From positions 124,001 through 188,000 of the forward strand of contig NZ_JBBHER010000001.1 in NCBI RefSeq assembly GCF_037646705.1: a stretch of 64,000 bases of DNA, read 5' to 3'. A program made the position numbers and the translations under genes. The notes beneath the pieces were generated by a model. It was not told the DNA's origin, ran no database searches, and worked only from the letters and a program-made list of their open reading frames with translations. Of this stretch, positions 35,254 through 43,302 are shown piece by piece (the stretch's first letter is position 1; every line of letters begins with the position of its first letter). Source of the stretch: Pikeienuella litoralis. Its GTDB lineage: Bacteria; Pseudomonadota; Alphaproteobacteria; Rhodobacterales; Rhodobacteraceae.

Positions 35254-35814
35254 TCAGATCGGCCGGTGGAGCGCGGCGATCCTGGCGCGCAGCTCCGCGG
35301 CCAGGGCGACGCGCTCATCGGGAGTGAGGAAGGCGCCGAGCTCGATCTTGCGTCCCGCGCCGCGGAGCGTCAGGTAATGCTCGACATTCCTCGTGTCGAC
35401 GAGGCTGATGTCGACCCAGTAGGGGTTGGCCGCCCAGCGGCGGATCCGGCCGCGCGGCTCCCGCCGCTCGACCGCGATCACATCGGGCCAGAGCCGCAAC
35501 TCCTCCGTCAGCCGACCGTTCCGATAGCTGAGCCTGATCAGCGCCCAGAGAGCGAGGAGCGCGGCGCCGACATAGGGCGTGAGCGTCAGCGCCGCCGCCG
35601 GCGTGCCCGAGAGCGCGAGGATCGGCAGGGCCATCATCACGGCGCAGAACCACATCAGCTGGCGGAATCCTTTAGGCGGCAGCGAGCGATGCGGCCAGAG
35701 CGTCACCGACCAGGCCGGCGGATCCGTCCGCTGGAACGGGTCGGCGCCGGACAAACGAGACGCGGCCGGGAGGTCCCCCCCGGCCGCGGTCAATCTTTCG
35801 CTATCGGTCGCCAT
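35254..35814 (-). CDS. DUF2244 membrane protein
   Basis: A 186-residue protein with two close hydrophobic segments (about 51-70 and 77-95) followed by a soluble tail. It matches the DUF2244 family, which in alphaproteobacteria is found next to cytochrome c oxidase genes, as here (17 bases after ctaD). The WPHRSLPPKGFRQLMWF opening and WPDVIAVERREPRGRIRRWAANPYWV are the recognisable parts. Possibly an oxidase assembly or stability factor; the biochemical role is not known. Confidence 0.82.
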   Translation of the reverse strand: MATDSERLTAAGGDLPAASRLSGADPFQRTDPPAWSVTLWPHRSLPPKGFRQLMWFCAVMMALPILALSGTPAAALTLTPYVGAALLALWALIRLSYRNGRLTEELRLWPDVIAVERREPRGRIRRWAANPYWVDISLVDTRNVEHYLTLRGAGRKIELGAFLTPDERVALAAELRARIAALHRPI

Positions 35815-35831
35815 CAGGCGCGACGCTCCAT

Positions 35832-37484
35832 TCAGTGGCGCGCCTTGTCCCACATGTCGGGAGTCGGCAGCGTTACGAACGTATGGGCGGGCGGCGGGTT
35901 GGACAGGGTCCATTCCAGCGTGTCCGCGTGCTCGCCCCAATAGGCGTGCTCGGAGATCTTCGCGCCCCTCGTCACCGTATACCACATGATTCCGACGAAG
36001 AAGAGCAGCGACGCGCCGGAGATGAACGCGCCCCAGCTGGAGACATAGTTCCAGAGCGCGAACTGCTCGGGATAGTCGATATAGCGCCGCGGCATGCCCT
36101 GGCGGCCGAGGAAGTGCTGCGGGAAGAAGGTGAGGTTGGCGCCGATGAACAGCATCCAGAACTGCAGCTTGCCCGCCAGCTCGGGATACTGCCGGCCCGA
36201 CATCTTGCCAATCCAGTAGTAGTATCCCGCGAAGGCCGCGAACACCGCTCCGAGGCTCATCACATAGTGGAAATGGGCCACCACGTAATAGGTGTCGTGA
36301 TAGACGCGGTCGATGCCGGCCTGGCTGACGACGATGCCGGTGACGCCGCCGACCGTGAACAGGAAGATGAAGCCGAAGGCGTAGAGCATCGGCGTCTTGA
36401 ACTCGATCGAGCCGCCCCACATCGTCGCGATCCAGGAGAAGATCTTGATCCCGGTCGGGACCGCGATCGTCATCGACGCGAGCATGAAATAGGCCTGCGA
36501 GTTCGCGCTCATGCCGACGGTGTACATGTGGTGGGCCCAGACGAGGAACCCGAGCAGGCCGATGGCGATCAGCGCCCAGACCATGCCGAGATAGCCGAAG
36601 ATCGGCTTCTTGGCGAAGGTCGAGACGACATGGGAGATGATGCCGAAGCCCGGCATGACGATGATGTAGACCTCGGGGTGGCCGAAGAACCAGAGAATAT
36701 GCTGGTAGAGGATCGGGTCGCCGCCGCCGGAGGCGTCAAAGAACGTGGTGCCGAAGTTCCGGTCGGTCAGCAGCATGGTGATCGCGCCCGCAAGCACGGG
36801 AAGCGCGAAGAGGATCATGAACGCGGTGATTACGATCGACCAGGCGAAGAGCGGCACCTTGAAGAGGGTCATGCCCGGCGCGCGCATGTTCAGGAAGGTC
36901 GTGATCATGTTGATCGCGCCGAGGATCGACGAGGCGCCGGAGAGATGGATCGCGAAGATCATCAGATCCATCGCATAGCCGGGCTCCTGCGTCGAAAGCG
37001 GCGCGTAGAGCACCCAGCCGACGGCGACGCCATCCTGCCCGGAGCCTCCCGGCACGAACAGCGAGAGCACGGCGAGCGACGCCCCGGCGATGAAGAGCCA
37101 GAACGAGAGGTTGTTCAGGCGCGGGAACGCCATGTCAGGCGCGCCGATCATCAACGGCATGAAATAGTTGCCGAAACCGCCGAACAGCATCGGGATCACC
37201 ACGAAGAACATCATGAGGACGCCATGATAGGTGATCATCAGGTTCCAGAGATGCCCGTTCGGCGTGCAGTCGGCCGCCGCCAGCCCCTCCATGCACATGT
37301 ACTGGACGCCCGGGTCCATCAGCTCGAGCCGCATAAACATCGTGAACCCGACCGAGACGAGGCCGAGCGCCGCCGTGGCGAGCATGTAGAGAACGCCGAT
37401 ATCCTTGTGGTTCGTGGACATGAACCACCGGGTGAAAAATCCCATTTCGTGATGGTGCGCGTCGTGCGCGGCGGCGTCAGCCAT
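35832..37484 (-). CDS. ctaD: cytochrome c oxidase subunit I (aa3 type)
   Basis: The catalytic haem-copper subunit, 550 residues with twelve membrane helices, reducing O2 with electrons from cytochrome c and pumping protons. Conserved stretches are the haem a His region GVLMMFFVVIPMLFGGFGNY, the Cu-B block WFFGHPEVYIIVMPGFG with its cross-linked Tyr, and the final HFHYVMSLGAVF helix. The GHPEVY Glu of the D-pathway is present. Subunit II and III genes are not next to it, which is common for ctaD. DUF2244 follows. Confidence 0.97.
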   Translation of the reverse strand: MADAAAHDAHHHEMGFFTRWFMSTNHKDIGVLYMLATAALGLVSVGFTMFMRLELMDPGVQYMCMEGLAAADCTPNGHLWNLMITYHGVLMMFFVVIPMLFGGFGNYFMPLMIGAPDMAFPRLNNLSFWLFIAGASLAVLSLFVPGGSGQDGVAVGWVLYAPLSTQEPGYAMDLMIFAIHLSGASSILGAINMITTFLNMRAPGMTLFKVPLFAWSIVITAFMILFALPVLAGAITMLLTDRNFGTTFFDASGGGDPILYQHILWFFGHPEVYIIVMPGFGIISHVVSTFAKKPIFGYLGMVWALIAIGLLGFLVWAHHMYTVGMSANSQAYFMLASMTIAVPTGIKIFSWIATMWGGSIEFKTPMLYAFGFIFLFTVGGVTGIVVSQAGIDRVYHDTYYVVAHFHYVMSLGAVFAAFAGYYYWIGKMSGRQYPELAGKLQFWMLFIGANLTFFPQHFLGRQGMPRRYIDYPEQFALWNYVSSWGAFISGASLLFFVGIMWYTVTRGAKISEHAYWGEHADTLEWTLSNPPPAHTFVTLPTPDMWDKARH

Positions 37485-37540
37485 TTGCAGTCTCCCAGAC
37501 CCTCGGTCCGCGCCGCGATCCTTACGACGCTCTCACCCTC

Positions 37541-37569
37541 GCAATACCGGGATTGGCGCTCCGCCTCAA
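37541..37569 (-). promoter_or_regulatory. candidate ctaD promoter
   Basis: Minus strand TTGAGG (37564-37569), 17-base spacer, TATTGC (37541-37546), about 57 bases before the ctaD ATG. The remaining 37485-37778 shows no coding potential; it separates ctaD from the cytochrome c gene. Confidence 0.45.
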
Positions 37570-37778
37570 CCGTTTGAATCGTCGCGACCTGCGGCTTCAC
37601 GTCGCCATTGTGAATCGGTCTCCGACCGATCGGGAACGGGCGCCTCGCCCGCCGTCCCGAGGGGGCGCCGCGCGCGCCGGCGTCCTGGCGTAAGGGCCCG
37701 CCCGCCGCCTCTCACGTCAGGTGGGCGCCCCGGTGAGGCGGCGCGCAATCCGCCGGATCGCGGAATGCGCGCCAGGCC

Positions 37779-38201
37779 TCAGTTCGACGCGGGCAGCGTG
37801 GCGATATAGGCGGCGATATCCTCGCGGTCGTCCTCCTTGCGCAGCTTGAACGCCATCTTGGAGCGCGCCTTTTTGTTGTCGAGATATTCGGCGAGGAACT
37901 TTTTCGGGTCTTCGAGATAGTCCTCGATCTCGTCCGGGGTCCAGACGAGGCCTTTCTCGCCAGCGGCGACGATATCGTCGCCATAGCGGAAATCATCGTA
38001 GGTTCCCGCCTGGCGGCCGATGATTCCATAGAGATTCGGGCCGGTCTTGCCGCCTTTCAGAATGACCTCGTCGCCATTCGATATGGTGTGGCAAGCCTTG
38101 CATCTCTTCGACACGAGCTTCTCGCCGTTGGCGACGTCGCCGTCGGCGTATACGCTTCCGGCGAACAGCATGGCTGCGATCATTGTGAGTGCGCGAAGCA
38201 T
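37779..38201 (-). CDS. c2-type soluble cytochrome c
   Basis: An exported single-haem cytochrome of 140 residues. The signal peptide is about 1-19 (cut after YA). The haem site is CKACH (Cys34, Cys37, His38) and Met116 in KARSKMAFKL is the likely sixth ligand. The GPNLYGIIGRQAGT loop is typical of c2/c550 proteins. It probably shuttles electrons to the oxidase whose subunit I gene lies next, but the two genes are 294 bases apart. It is 12 bases from lipB on the same strand. Confidence 0.92.
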   Translation of the reverse strand: MLRALTMIAAMLFAGSVYADGDVANGEKLVSKRCKACHTISNGDEVILKGGKTGPNLYGIIGRQAGTYDDFRYGDDIVAAGEKGLVWTPDEIEDYLEDPKKFLAEYLDNKKARSKMAFKLRKEDDREDIAAYIATLPASN

Positions 38202-38213
38202 GATTTCTCTCTC

Positions 38214-38870
38214 CTAAGGTTTCCGGTCAAACACAGAAGCAAAACTTCGCCTCAGCGCCTGATCGACTTCAGACATACTCGCCGGCGCGCCGAGATCAAC
38301 GAGACTTGTCGCCCCATAGTCGCGCAGGCCGCAGGGAACGATTGCATCATAATGAGAGAGATCGGGTTCAACGTTGAGCGCGATTCCGTGAAACGCGACC
38401 CAGCGTCGCAGCCGGACGCCGATCGCGGCGATTTTCGCTTCGGCGGGCCGTCCGTCGGGGCCCGGCGGGAGGTCGGGGCGGGTCACCCAGATCCCGACGC
38501 GGCCGGCGCGGCGCTCGCCCTTCACCCCGAATTCCGCGATTGCGCGGATCGTCCATTCCTCAAGATTGCGAACATATGCGCGCACGTCGCGCCCCCGCGC
38601 GCCGACGTTCAGAATCGCGTAGATCACGCGCTGGCCCGGCCCGTGATAGGTGAACTCGCCGCCGCGCCCGGTCCGATGGACCGGAAACCGATCGGGCTGC
38701 AGGAGATCCTCGGTCCGCGCGCTGGTCCCCCCGGTGATGAGGGGCGGATGCTCGAGCAGCCAGACGCATTCCTCCGCCCGCCCGGCGAGAATCTCCTCCA
38801 CCCGCCGCTCCTGCCAGGAGACCGCCTCGGTGTAATCCACCGGCGCGTCGCTGATCCGCCATTCCACCAT
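38214..38870 (-). CDS. lipB: lipoyl(octanoyl) transferase
   Basis: Moves octanoyl from acyl carrier protein to lipoyl domains, the first step of lipoate synthesis. It has 218 residues. The acyl-enzyme Cys is Cys180 in AIVPCGL and the partner Lys is Lys146 in EAKIAAIGV; RGGEFTYHGPGQRVIYAI is the substrate-binding block. The cytochrome gene follows after 12 bases, so both may share a transcript. Lipoyl enzymes feed the respiratory chain, which gives a loose functional link only. Confidence 0.95.
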   Translation of the reverse strand: MVEWRISDAPVDYTEAVSWQERRVEEILAGRAEECVWLLEHPPLITGGTSARTEDLLQPDRFPVHRTGRGGEFTYHGPGQRVIYAILNVGARGRDVRAYVRNLEEWTIRAIAEFGVKGERRAGRVGIWVTRPDLPPGPDGRPAEAKIAAIGVRLRRWVAFHGIALNVEPDLSHYDAIVPCGLRDYGATSLVDLGAPASMSEVDQALRRSFASVFDRKP

Positions 38871-38927
38871 GGGCCGACCTAAAGCCCGGACGAAGGGCGG
38901 GGCAAGGCGAAAGACGCATTTCTCCCC

Positions 38928-38956
38928 TTCACATCGCGCGAACCCGGTGCTATTCC
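38928..38956 (+). promoter_or_regulatory. promoter of tRNA-Leu(GAG)
   Basis: TTCACA (38928-38933), 17-base spacer, TATTCC (38951-38956), ending 19 bases before the tRNA 5' end. Good boxes at the right spacing. Confidence 0.6.
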
Positions 38957-38975
38957 CCGCGCGCTGTCATGAAAT

Positions 38976-39062
38976 GCGGTCGTGGCGGAATTGGTAGACG
39001 CGCAGCGTTGAGGTCGCTGTGGGGTAACTCCCGTGGAAGTTCGAGTCTTCTCGACCGCACCA
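38976..39062 (+). tRNA. tRNA-Leu (GAG anticodon)
   Basis: An 87-base gene with encoded CCA. The acceptor stem is GCGGTCG/CGACCGC with discriminator A. The anticodon stem CAGCG/CGCTG holds loop TTGAGGT, anticodon GAG, reading CUC and CUU. The long variable arm and GTTCGAGTC T-arm are as in other class II Leu tRNAs. It is closely related in its D- and T-arms to the tRNA-Leu(CAG) at 23422. Confidence 0.97.
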
Positions 39063-39405
39063 TCTTTCTTGTCTGGCTGCGAAGCCCGGCCACCCTTGTG
39101 AAGGGGAGAGTCGGCTCTTGCGGGTTGACGACAGCTTCCCCGCGCATGCCAGCGAGCGCCCTCGAAACGCGGATCTCGGCGCGGCCCGCTTGAGAGCAGG
39201 GGGCGCGTTTTTCATATATTCCAATGTGTTGGCTGAAAGCCGCGCGACGGCGCGCTGACGTCGCGTGCGCGCCTCGCATCGCCCGCACCGACGGGCGCGC
39301 ATCTGGCGGCGATCGCGTGTTCAAGTGGTGTGGAACATTAGGATTGATATTACAGATATCTACTAGTATGTCTCAGGCGGCAATCATTCCTGCAGGATCC
39401 GCATC
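39063..39405. other. intergenic stretch, tRNA to XRE gene
   Basis: 343 bases without a supportable gene. The part up to about 39200 is GC-rich and featureless apart from short T-runs (39209-39213) that could end tRNA transcription. From 39320 it becomes AT-rich and carries the promoter and dyad of the XRE gene. Confidence 0.6.
39344..39372 (+). promoter_or_regulatory. XRE gene promoter with GATAT/ATATC dyad
   Basis: TTGATA (39344-39349), 17-base spacer, TATGTC (39367-39372). The inverted repeat GATAT-TACAG-ATATC (39346-39360) sits over the -35 edge and spacer, where a repressor would block polymerase. This suits autoregulation by the small XRE protein encoded 34 bases further on. Confidence 0.6.
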
Positions 39406-39705
39406 ATGATCACTTCCGCTCAAATGCGCGCGGCGCGGGCTCTGCTCGGTATCGATCAAAAGACTCTGGCGGAGCGTTCGGGCCTGTCGGTCCCGACCAT
39501 CCAGCGAATGGAGGCGAGCCCCGGCAATGTGCGCGGCGTCGTGAGCAGCCTCACGCAAGTGGTCGAGGCGCTTGACCGCGCCGGAATTGAACTGATCGGC
39601 GACGGCGCCGCCAGCCCCGCGGGTGGACGCGGCGTCCGGTTGAAGGCGCCCTCCACGCCCTCCGATTCCACCCCCCAATCCCCGACGGCGACCGCCGACA
39701 GATAG
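39406..39705 (+). CDS. small XRE-family helix-turn-helix regulator
   Basis: A 99-residue protein. The first about 65 residues are a Cro/C1-type DNA-binding domain (MRAARALLGIDQKTLAERSGLSVPTIQRME); the rest is Pro/Ser/Thr-rich and looks disordered. The SulP transporter gene begins 46 bases downstream on the same strand, so it probably controls itself and the transporter. Such short XRE proteins next to SulP genes are common in Rhodobacterales. The signal sensed is unknown. Confidence 0.85.
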   Translation: MITSAQMRAARALLGIDQKTLAERSGLSVPTIQRMEASPGNVRGVVSSLTQVVEALDRAGIELIGDGAASPAGGRGVRLKAPSTPSDSTPQSPTATADR

Positions 39706-39751
39706 CCGACGATCCCGCCGACCTAATTCTTGATCAAGGTGCGGCCGAGAC

Positions 39752-41473
39752 ATGCGAGACACGACTTCCCAGAATGGCGACGGGCCCAGCTTCGTCGAAC
39801 TTTTCACGCCCAAGTTTGTGACCGTGCTGCGCGAGGGCTACAGCCTCGCGCATCTCCGGGCCGACGCCATCGCCGGGTTGACGGTCGCCATCGTCGCGCT
39901 GCCGCTGTCCATGGCGATCGCGATCGCCTCGGGCGCCACGCCGGCGCAGGGGCTCTATACGGCGATCGTCGGCGGGTTTCTGGTCTCGCTCCTCGGCGGC
40001 TCGCGCTTCCAGATCGGCGGGCCGGCCGGGGCCTTCATCGTGCTGGTCGCCGCGACCGTGGCGCAACATGGAATGGACGGGCTGATCCTCGCCACCTTCC
40101 TGTCGGGGCTCATGTTCGTCGCCGCGGGGTATCTCCGCCTCGGCACCTTCATCAAGTTCGTCCCGTTTCCGGTGACCGTCGGCTTCACGGCCGGAATCGC
40201 GGTGATCATCGCCGCCAGCCAGATCAAGGATCTGCTTGGATTCTCGCTCGACCATGAACCGGGCGAGCTGCTGGAGAAGGTCCCCGCGCTCTGGGACGCG
40301 CGCGCGACCTGGACGCCCGCGGCCGTCGGGGTGTCGCTCGCGACCGTGGCGCTGATCCTCGGGGTGCGCAAGCTGCGCCCGAACTGGCCCAACATGCTGA
40401 TCGCCGTCACCGCCGGCGCCGCGGCGACAGCCCTGCTGAACCTGCCGGTCGAGACCATCGGCACCCGATTCGGCGGCATCCCGTCGAGCCTGCCCTGGCC
40501 GGAGCTTCCCACGTTCACCCTGGAGAAGATTCTGGCGGTTCTTCCGGCGGCGGTGTCGTTCACGCTGCTGGGGGCGATCGAATCGCTCCTCTCCGCGGTG
40601 GTGGCCGACGGCATGACCGGGCGCAGGCATCGCTCGAACTGCGAGCTGGTGGCGCAGGGCGCGGCCAATATCGGCGCCGCGCTTTTCGGCGGGTTCTGCG
40701 TGACCGGCACGATCGCGCGCACGGCGACAAATGTGCGCTCGGGGGCTCACGGCCCGGTCGCCGGCATGCTGCATGCGGCGTTCCTGCTGCTCTTCATGCT
40801 GGTCGCGGCGCCGCTTGCGGCCTACATTCCTCTGGCGGCGCTCGCCGGCGTTCTGGTCGTCGTCGCCTGGAACATGATCGAGAAACCCGCCATCGCGGTT
40901 CTCCTCCGCTCCGGGTGGGGCGAGGCGATCCTGCTGGCCGCAACCTTCTCTCTCACCATCTTCGTCGGCCTCACCGAGGCGATCGTGGTGGGTTTCGCGC
41001 TCGGCTCGGCGATTTTCATTCAACGCATGAGCCGCGCGACGGCGGTTGCGACGCACACGCCCTTCGTCGGCCGCGACCGTGCCGACACCGCCGCGCCGCG
41101 CCCGCCCTATGATGAAGACGCGGCCACGAATCCGGATGTGGTGGTCTATCGCATCACCGGCGCGCTTTTCTTCGGGGCGACCGCCTCCATCGGCTCGGTT
41201 CTCGACCGCATCCAGGACAGCTACAAGGTCCTGATCGTGGACTTCTCGGCGGTTCCGTTCCTCGATTCCAGCGGAGCGAACATGATCGAAGGTCTCGCGC
41301 ACAAGGCGCATAAAAGCGGTGTGGCGCTGTGGCTGACCGGCGCCAACCGGGACATGCGCCGCGCGTTTCTCCGGCATGGTCTGAAGAAGCCCCTGGTGCG
41401 CTACGCCTCGACGGCGGACGCGGCGATTCTGGCGGCGAGAAAAGAGGCGTCGACCGGAACCGGCTTCGCATGA
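39752..41473 (+). CDS. SulP family anion transporter with STAS domain
   Basis: Inner-membrane transporter of 573 residues. The membrane domain has about 12-14 hydrophobic segments with the SulP stretches ADAIAGLTVAIVALPLSMAIAIASG and GGPAGAFIVLV. The C-terminal STAS domain is at about 455-570 (VLIVDFSAVPFLDSSGANMIEGL). SulP members move sulfate, bicarbonate or dicarboxylates; the substrate here is open. No sulfur or carbonic anhydrase gene is adjacent to decide it. It follows the XRE regulator gene. Confidence 0.9.
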   Translation: MRDTTSQNGDGPSFVELFTPKFVTVLREGYSLAHLRADAIAGLTVAIVALPLSMAIAIASGATPAQGLYTAIVGGFLVSLLGGSRFQIGGPAGAFIVLVAATVAQHGMDGLILATFLSGLMFVAAGYLRLGTFIKFVPFPVTVGFTAGIAVIIAASQIKDLLGFSLDHEPGELLEKVPALWDARATWTPAAVGVSLATVALILGVRKLRPNWPNMLIAVTAGAAATALLNLPVETIGTRFGGIPSSLPWPELPTFTLEKILAVLPAAVSFTLLGAIESLLSAVVADGMTGRRHRSNCELVAQGAANIGAALFGGFCVTGTIARTATNVRSGAHGPVAGMLHAAFLLLFMLVAAPLAAYIPLAALAGVLVVVAWNMIEKPAIAVLLRSGWGEAILLAATFSLTIFVGLTEAIVVGFALGSAIFIQRMSRATAVATHTPFVGRDRADTAAPRPPYDEDAATNPDVVVYRITGALFFGATASIGSVLDRIQDSYKVLIVDFSAVPFLDSSGANMIEGLAHKAHKSGVALWLTGANRDMRRAFLRHGLKKPLVRYASTADAAILAARKEASTGTGFA

Positions 41474-41601
41474 TGAGCGGACCGCGCGCCGAATAGCGCG
41501 CGCTCCGGAAGCGTCCGACATTAGGCGCCGGCCCCGATCCATCGGCGCCGCCAGCGAGGGATTCGTCCCCGCCGGGTTCAGCCCAAGGCCGAGCCGGGGC
41601 C

Positions 41602-41627
41602 GGAACCATTGCGCGCCCACTCACGTT
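41602..41627 (+). promoter_or_regulatory. EcfG-type general stress promoter of csbD
   Basis: GGAAC (41602-41606), exactly 17 bases, CGTT (41624-41627). This is the consensus recognised by the alphaproteobacterial general stress sigma factor EcfG. It lies about 60 bases before the csbD ATG. csbD genes are classic stress-induced genes, which supports the reading. Confidence 0.72.
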
Positions 41628-41689
41628 CACATGACACCAGCCCCGCAGAACCACCCAGGCCGCGGGCGACGCAAGCAAGGAGATTGAAC

Positions 41690-41887
41690 ATGAATTCGGA
41701 CGAACTCTCGGGCAAGTGGAAGCAGATCAAGGGCGCCGCCCAGAAGCAATGGGGCGAGCTCACCAATGACGACCTCGACGTGGTCGAGGGCGACAGGAAG
41801 AAGCTGGTCGGCAAGATTCAGGAACGCTACGGCAAGGCCAAGGCCGACGCGGAACGTGAAGTCGACAACTGGCTCTCCAAGAGCTGA
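41690..41887 (+). CDS. CsbD family stress protein
   Basis: A 65-residue charged helical protein of the CsbD family, whose members are abundant under osmotic, phosphate or general stress; the molecular role is unknown. The motif GKWKQIKGAAQKQWGELTND and the later ERYGKAKADAEREVD are typical. AAGGAG lies seven bases before the ATG at 41690. A general stress promoter stands upstream and a strong hairpin downstream, so it is a single-gene unit. Confidence 0.93.
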   Translation: MNSDELSGKWKQIKGAAQKQWGELTNDDLDVVEGDRKKLVGKIQERYGKAKADAEREVDNWLSKS

Positions 41888-41909
41888 CGACGCTTCAGAC
41901 GCGCAGGCG

Positions 41910-41933
41910 CCGCCGCCCCTTCGGGGGCGGCGG
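41910..41933 (+). terminator. hairpin terminator after csbD
   Basis: A 10-base perfect GC stem (41910-41919/41924-41933) closed by the very stable TTCG tetraloop, 22 bases after the csbD stop. There is no T-run after it, so release may need help. The symmetric stem could also act against transcription from the other side. Confidence 0.62.
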
Positions 41934-42095
41934 TTCGCGTCGTCCAAAGATGGCGGCGGCGGCGCCATGGAAGCGCGTCCGCCGCGCGATCATGCGCGAC
42001 ATAAGGCCGTCATCGGGGAGGCGCGGCTTGAAATCCGCTTCGCCGGTTCCGAGGTCAAGACGATATAGCCGCAACATCTTTCAGGAGATATTTCA

Positions 42096-43214
42096 ATGCT
42101 CTATGTCGATATGCCTTCAGCCCGACAGGTTGGCGAGCTCAATCAGGTCCGCTCGGACGCCTGTGTCTCGATCTATTTGAAGACCACCCCGCTGACGCAG
42201 GCGATCGGCGAAAGCCGGACGCGCCTCGGCAATCTGGTCAAGACCGCCATCGCGCAGGTGGAGGAAGGGGACCTCGCCAAGCGGCGCGTCTGGCCCCTGC
42301 GGGAGCATTTCGATCATCTGCTGGAGGATGACGAATTCTGGGCGCATCAGGCGAACAGTCTCGCCATTCTGGCGACCCCCGATAAGATCCGGACCTATCG
42401 CCTCGCGAACAGCTTCACCGACATGGTCGAGGTCTCGGACCGCTTCCATCTGAAGCCGCTGCTGCGCGCGATCACCTTTCCCCATTCCGCGCATGTCCTC
42501 GCCGTATCGGAGAACGGCGCGCGGCTGATCGAGGTGTCGTCGGACTTGCCGGCCACCGAAATCCGCGTGCCGGACATGCCGAAGGACGCCGCCAGCGCGG
42601 TGGGCCAGGCCTCGATCAACCAGAGCGGGGCGGGGCGGCGCGTTCACGGGCTGGAAGGGCAAAAGGTGCGTCTCGGCCAATATGTCCGCAAGGTCGACGC
42701 CGCGCTGCGCCCGATTCTGGCGAATTCGGACATGCCGGTCATCCTCGCCTCGACCCAGCCGCTCGACGCGCTGTTCCGGTCGCTCACGTCGATCGATCTG
42801 CTGCCCCAGACCATTGAGGCCAGCCCCGATCGCATGACCGAGGCGGAACTGGCCACCGCGGCCCGGCCGGTGCTGGACGCCTATTACGAGAGCCGGATCG
42901 AGGCGTTTCGCGCCCTGTTCGAGCAGCGCGCGGGCCAGAGGCGGGCGACCAGCGATCTCTCCGACGCGGCCCGGGCGGCGACATTCGGCGGAATCGAAAG
43001 TCTGGCCGTCGATTTCGATTCGGTGACGAACGGGGTGATTGACGAGGAGACTGGCGAGATCACCTTCAATGACGGCGGAGACGCCGCCAATTACGGCGTG
43101 GTCGATGAGATCGCGGGGCGCGCGCTCCGGTCCGGCGCGCGGGTCATGGCGGTCCGCAAGGCCGACATTCCCGATGGGAAGGAACTGGCGGCGATCCTGC
43201 GCTATCCGATCTGA
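42096..43214 (+). CDS. baeRF-type protein (bacterial archaeo-eukaryotic release factor-like)
   Basis: A 372-residue cytosolic protein. The ACVSIYLKTTPLTQ opening near residue 22 and the whole layout fit the bacterial eRF1-related baeRF families (probably family 11), predicted to be ribosome- or RNA-associated. No GGQ peptide-release motif is visible, so it should not be a normal release factor. A Glu/Asp-rich C-terminal part ends in the domain with DGKELAAILRYPI. CAGGAG stands nine bases before the ATG. It follows the stress gene csbD. Function is unproven for the family. Confidence 0.75.
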   Translation: MLYVDMPSARQVGELNQVRSDACVSIYLKTTPLTQAIGESRTRLGNLVKTAIAQVEEGDLAKRRVWPLREHFDHLLEDDEFWAHQANSLAILATPDKIRTYRLANSFTDMVEVSDRFHLKPLLRAITFPHSAHVLAVSENGARLIEVSSDLPATEIRVPDMPKDAASAVGQASINQSGAGRRVHGLEGQKVRLGQYVRKVDAALRPILANSDMPVILASTQPLDALFRSLTSIDLLPQTIEASPDRMTEAELATAARPVLDAYYESRIEAFRALFEQRAGQRRATSDLSDAARAATFGGIESLAVDFDSVTNGVIDEETGEITFNDGGDAANYGVVDEIAGRALRSGARVMAVRKADIPDGKELAAILRYPI

Positions 43215-43250
43215 AGCGCCCGCCCCGGTTGGCTCATGGCCTCCTGAAAC

Positions 43251-43297
43251 CGCGTCGCCCGCCCCCCGATCCTGCCCGAACGGGGGCGGGCGACGCG
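43251..43297. terminator. strong bidirectional hairpin between convergent genes
   Basis: A perfect 16-base stem (43251-43266/43282-43297) with a 15-base loop lies between the baeRF gene (ends 43214) and the BKACE gene (ends 43303 from the other side). Its place and symmetry suit a terminator for both. No clear T-run follows on either side. Confidence 0.68.
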
Positions 43298-43302
43298 TCA
43301 GC

